Origin: Clostridia bacterium
GTDB lineage: Bacteria; Bacillota; Clostridia; Oscillospirales; CAG-272
Direction: 5' to 3'
NCBI GenBank assembly: GCA_017452215.1
Contig: JAFTMU010000267.1
Span: 1-5,869, forward strand
DNA length: 5,869 nucleotides
The notes below the pieces were generated by a model. It did not search any database. It worked only from the letters and a program-made list of their open reading frames with translations, and had not been told where the DNA came from. A program made the position numbers and the translations under genes. Positions 5,757 to 5,869 of this stretch are shown piece by piece (position 1 is the stretch's first letter; every line of letters begins with the position of its first letter).

Positions 5757-5778
5757 GGAAAAGATACGGCTTTCGGGC

Positions 5779-5819
5779 TTGAAAAAACTTTAAAAAAGTT
5801 GAAAAAACTTTTAAAAAAG
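5779..5819 (+). promoter_or_regulatory. Phased A-tract direct repeat, likely UP element or bent DNA
   Basis: Two near-identical units in tandem, TTGAAAAAACTTTAAAAAAG (5779-5798) and the same with one extra T (5799-5819), carry four A6 tracts starting at 5782, 5792, 5802 and 5813. The 10-11 base spacing matches the helical repeat, the pattern that produces intrinsic curvature. The array ends 3 bases before the second promoter's -35, where UP elements contact the RNA polymerase alpha subunit. Confidence 0.75.
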
Positions 5820-5822
5820 GTA

Positions 5823-5851
5823 TTGACAAGTCAAAAAGAAAGTGGTATAAT
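5823..5851 (+). promoter_or_regulatory. Sigma-A promoter, second of a tandem pair, full consensus with extended -10
   Basis: TTGACA (5823-5828) and TATAAT (5846-5851) match the consensus exactly with a 17-base spacer, and TG at 5843-5844 gives the extended -10. The start point is predicted around 5857-5858, at a GG. With the A-tract array upstream and a sister promoter 122 bases before, the architecture is that of rRNA or tRNA operon promoters in Bacillota. The transcribed gene is outside the window, so that identification is inference. Confidence 0.87.
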
Positions 5852-5869
5852 AATTAGGTCGCCGCAAAA

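Noticed and set aside
1..5869. CRISPR array, insertion sequence, phage or defence genes
   Set aside because: No regularly spaced repeats, transposase, integrase or defence-like domains are present; every long conserved frame is a housekeeping gene.

Overview
The window looks like a housekeeping stretch from a Gram-positive, Clostridia-like member of the Bacillota with moderately high G+C genes. The reasons are a jag/KhpB gene next to mnmE, a three-subunit GatCAB amidotransferase, strong AGGAGG-type ribosome binding sites, and sigma-A promoters of exact TTGACA/TATAAT consensus. I cannot name a genus from the sequence.

Layout, all on the + strand: the 3' end of jag/khpB (1-194); a 99-base spacer with two stem-loops; then mnmE (294-1691), gatC (1698-1991), gatA (1995-3440), gatB (3427-4860) and an unrecognised two-helix membrane protein (4860-5360). 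The last five genes are separated by 6 and 3 bases or overlap by 14 and 1, so they should be one transcription unit. No clear promoter is visible between jag and mnmE, so transcription may enter from upstream of jag. From 5361 to the end the DNA becomes AT-rich. It holds a stem-loop directly after the last gene, a weak interrupted palindrome, a possible 55-residue membrane peptide, and two near-ideal tandem promoters reading off the right edge.

The operon joins two tRNA-related functions: MnmE modifies the wobble uridine of certain tRNAs, and GatCAB converts Glu-tRNA(Gln) (and often Asp-tRNA(Asn)) to the correct amide. The usual partner of mnmE in this neighbourhood, mnmG, is absent, and gatCAB occupies its place. 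The two terminal promoters, both with extended -10 elements and the second preceded by four helically phased A6 tracts, resemble stable-RNA (rRNA or tRNA) promoters. What they transcribe lies outside the window.

Most of the window is conventional. The least explained parts are the membrane protein coupled to gatB, two back-to-back hairpins inside the start of gatC, the small ORF whose lysine-rich end coincides with promoter A-tracts, and the promoter array itself.
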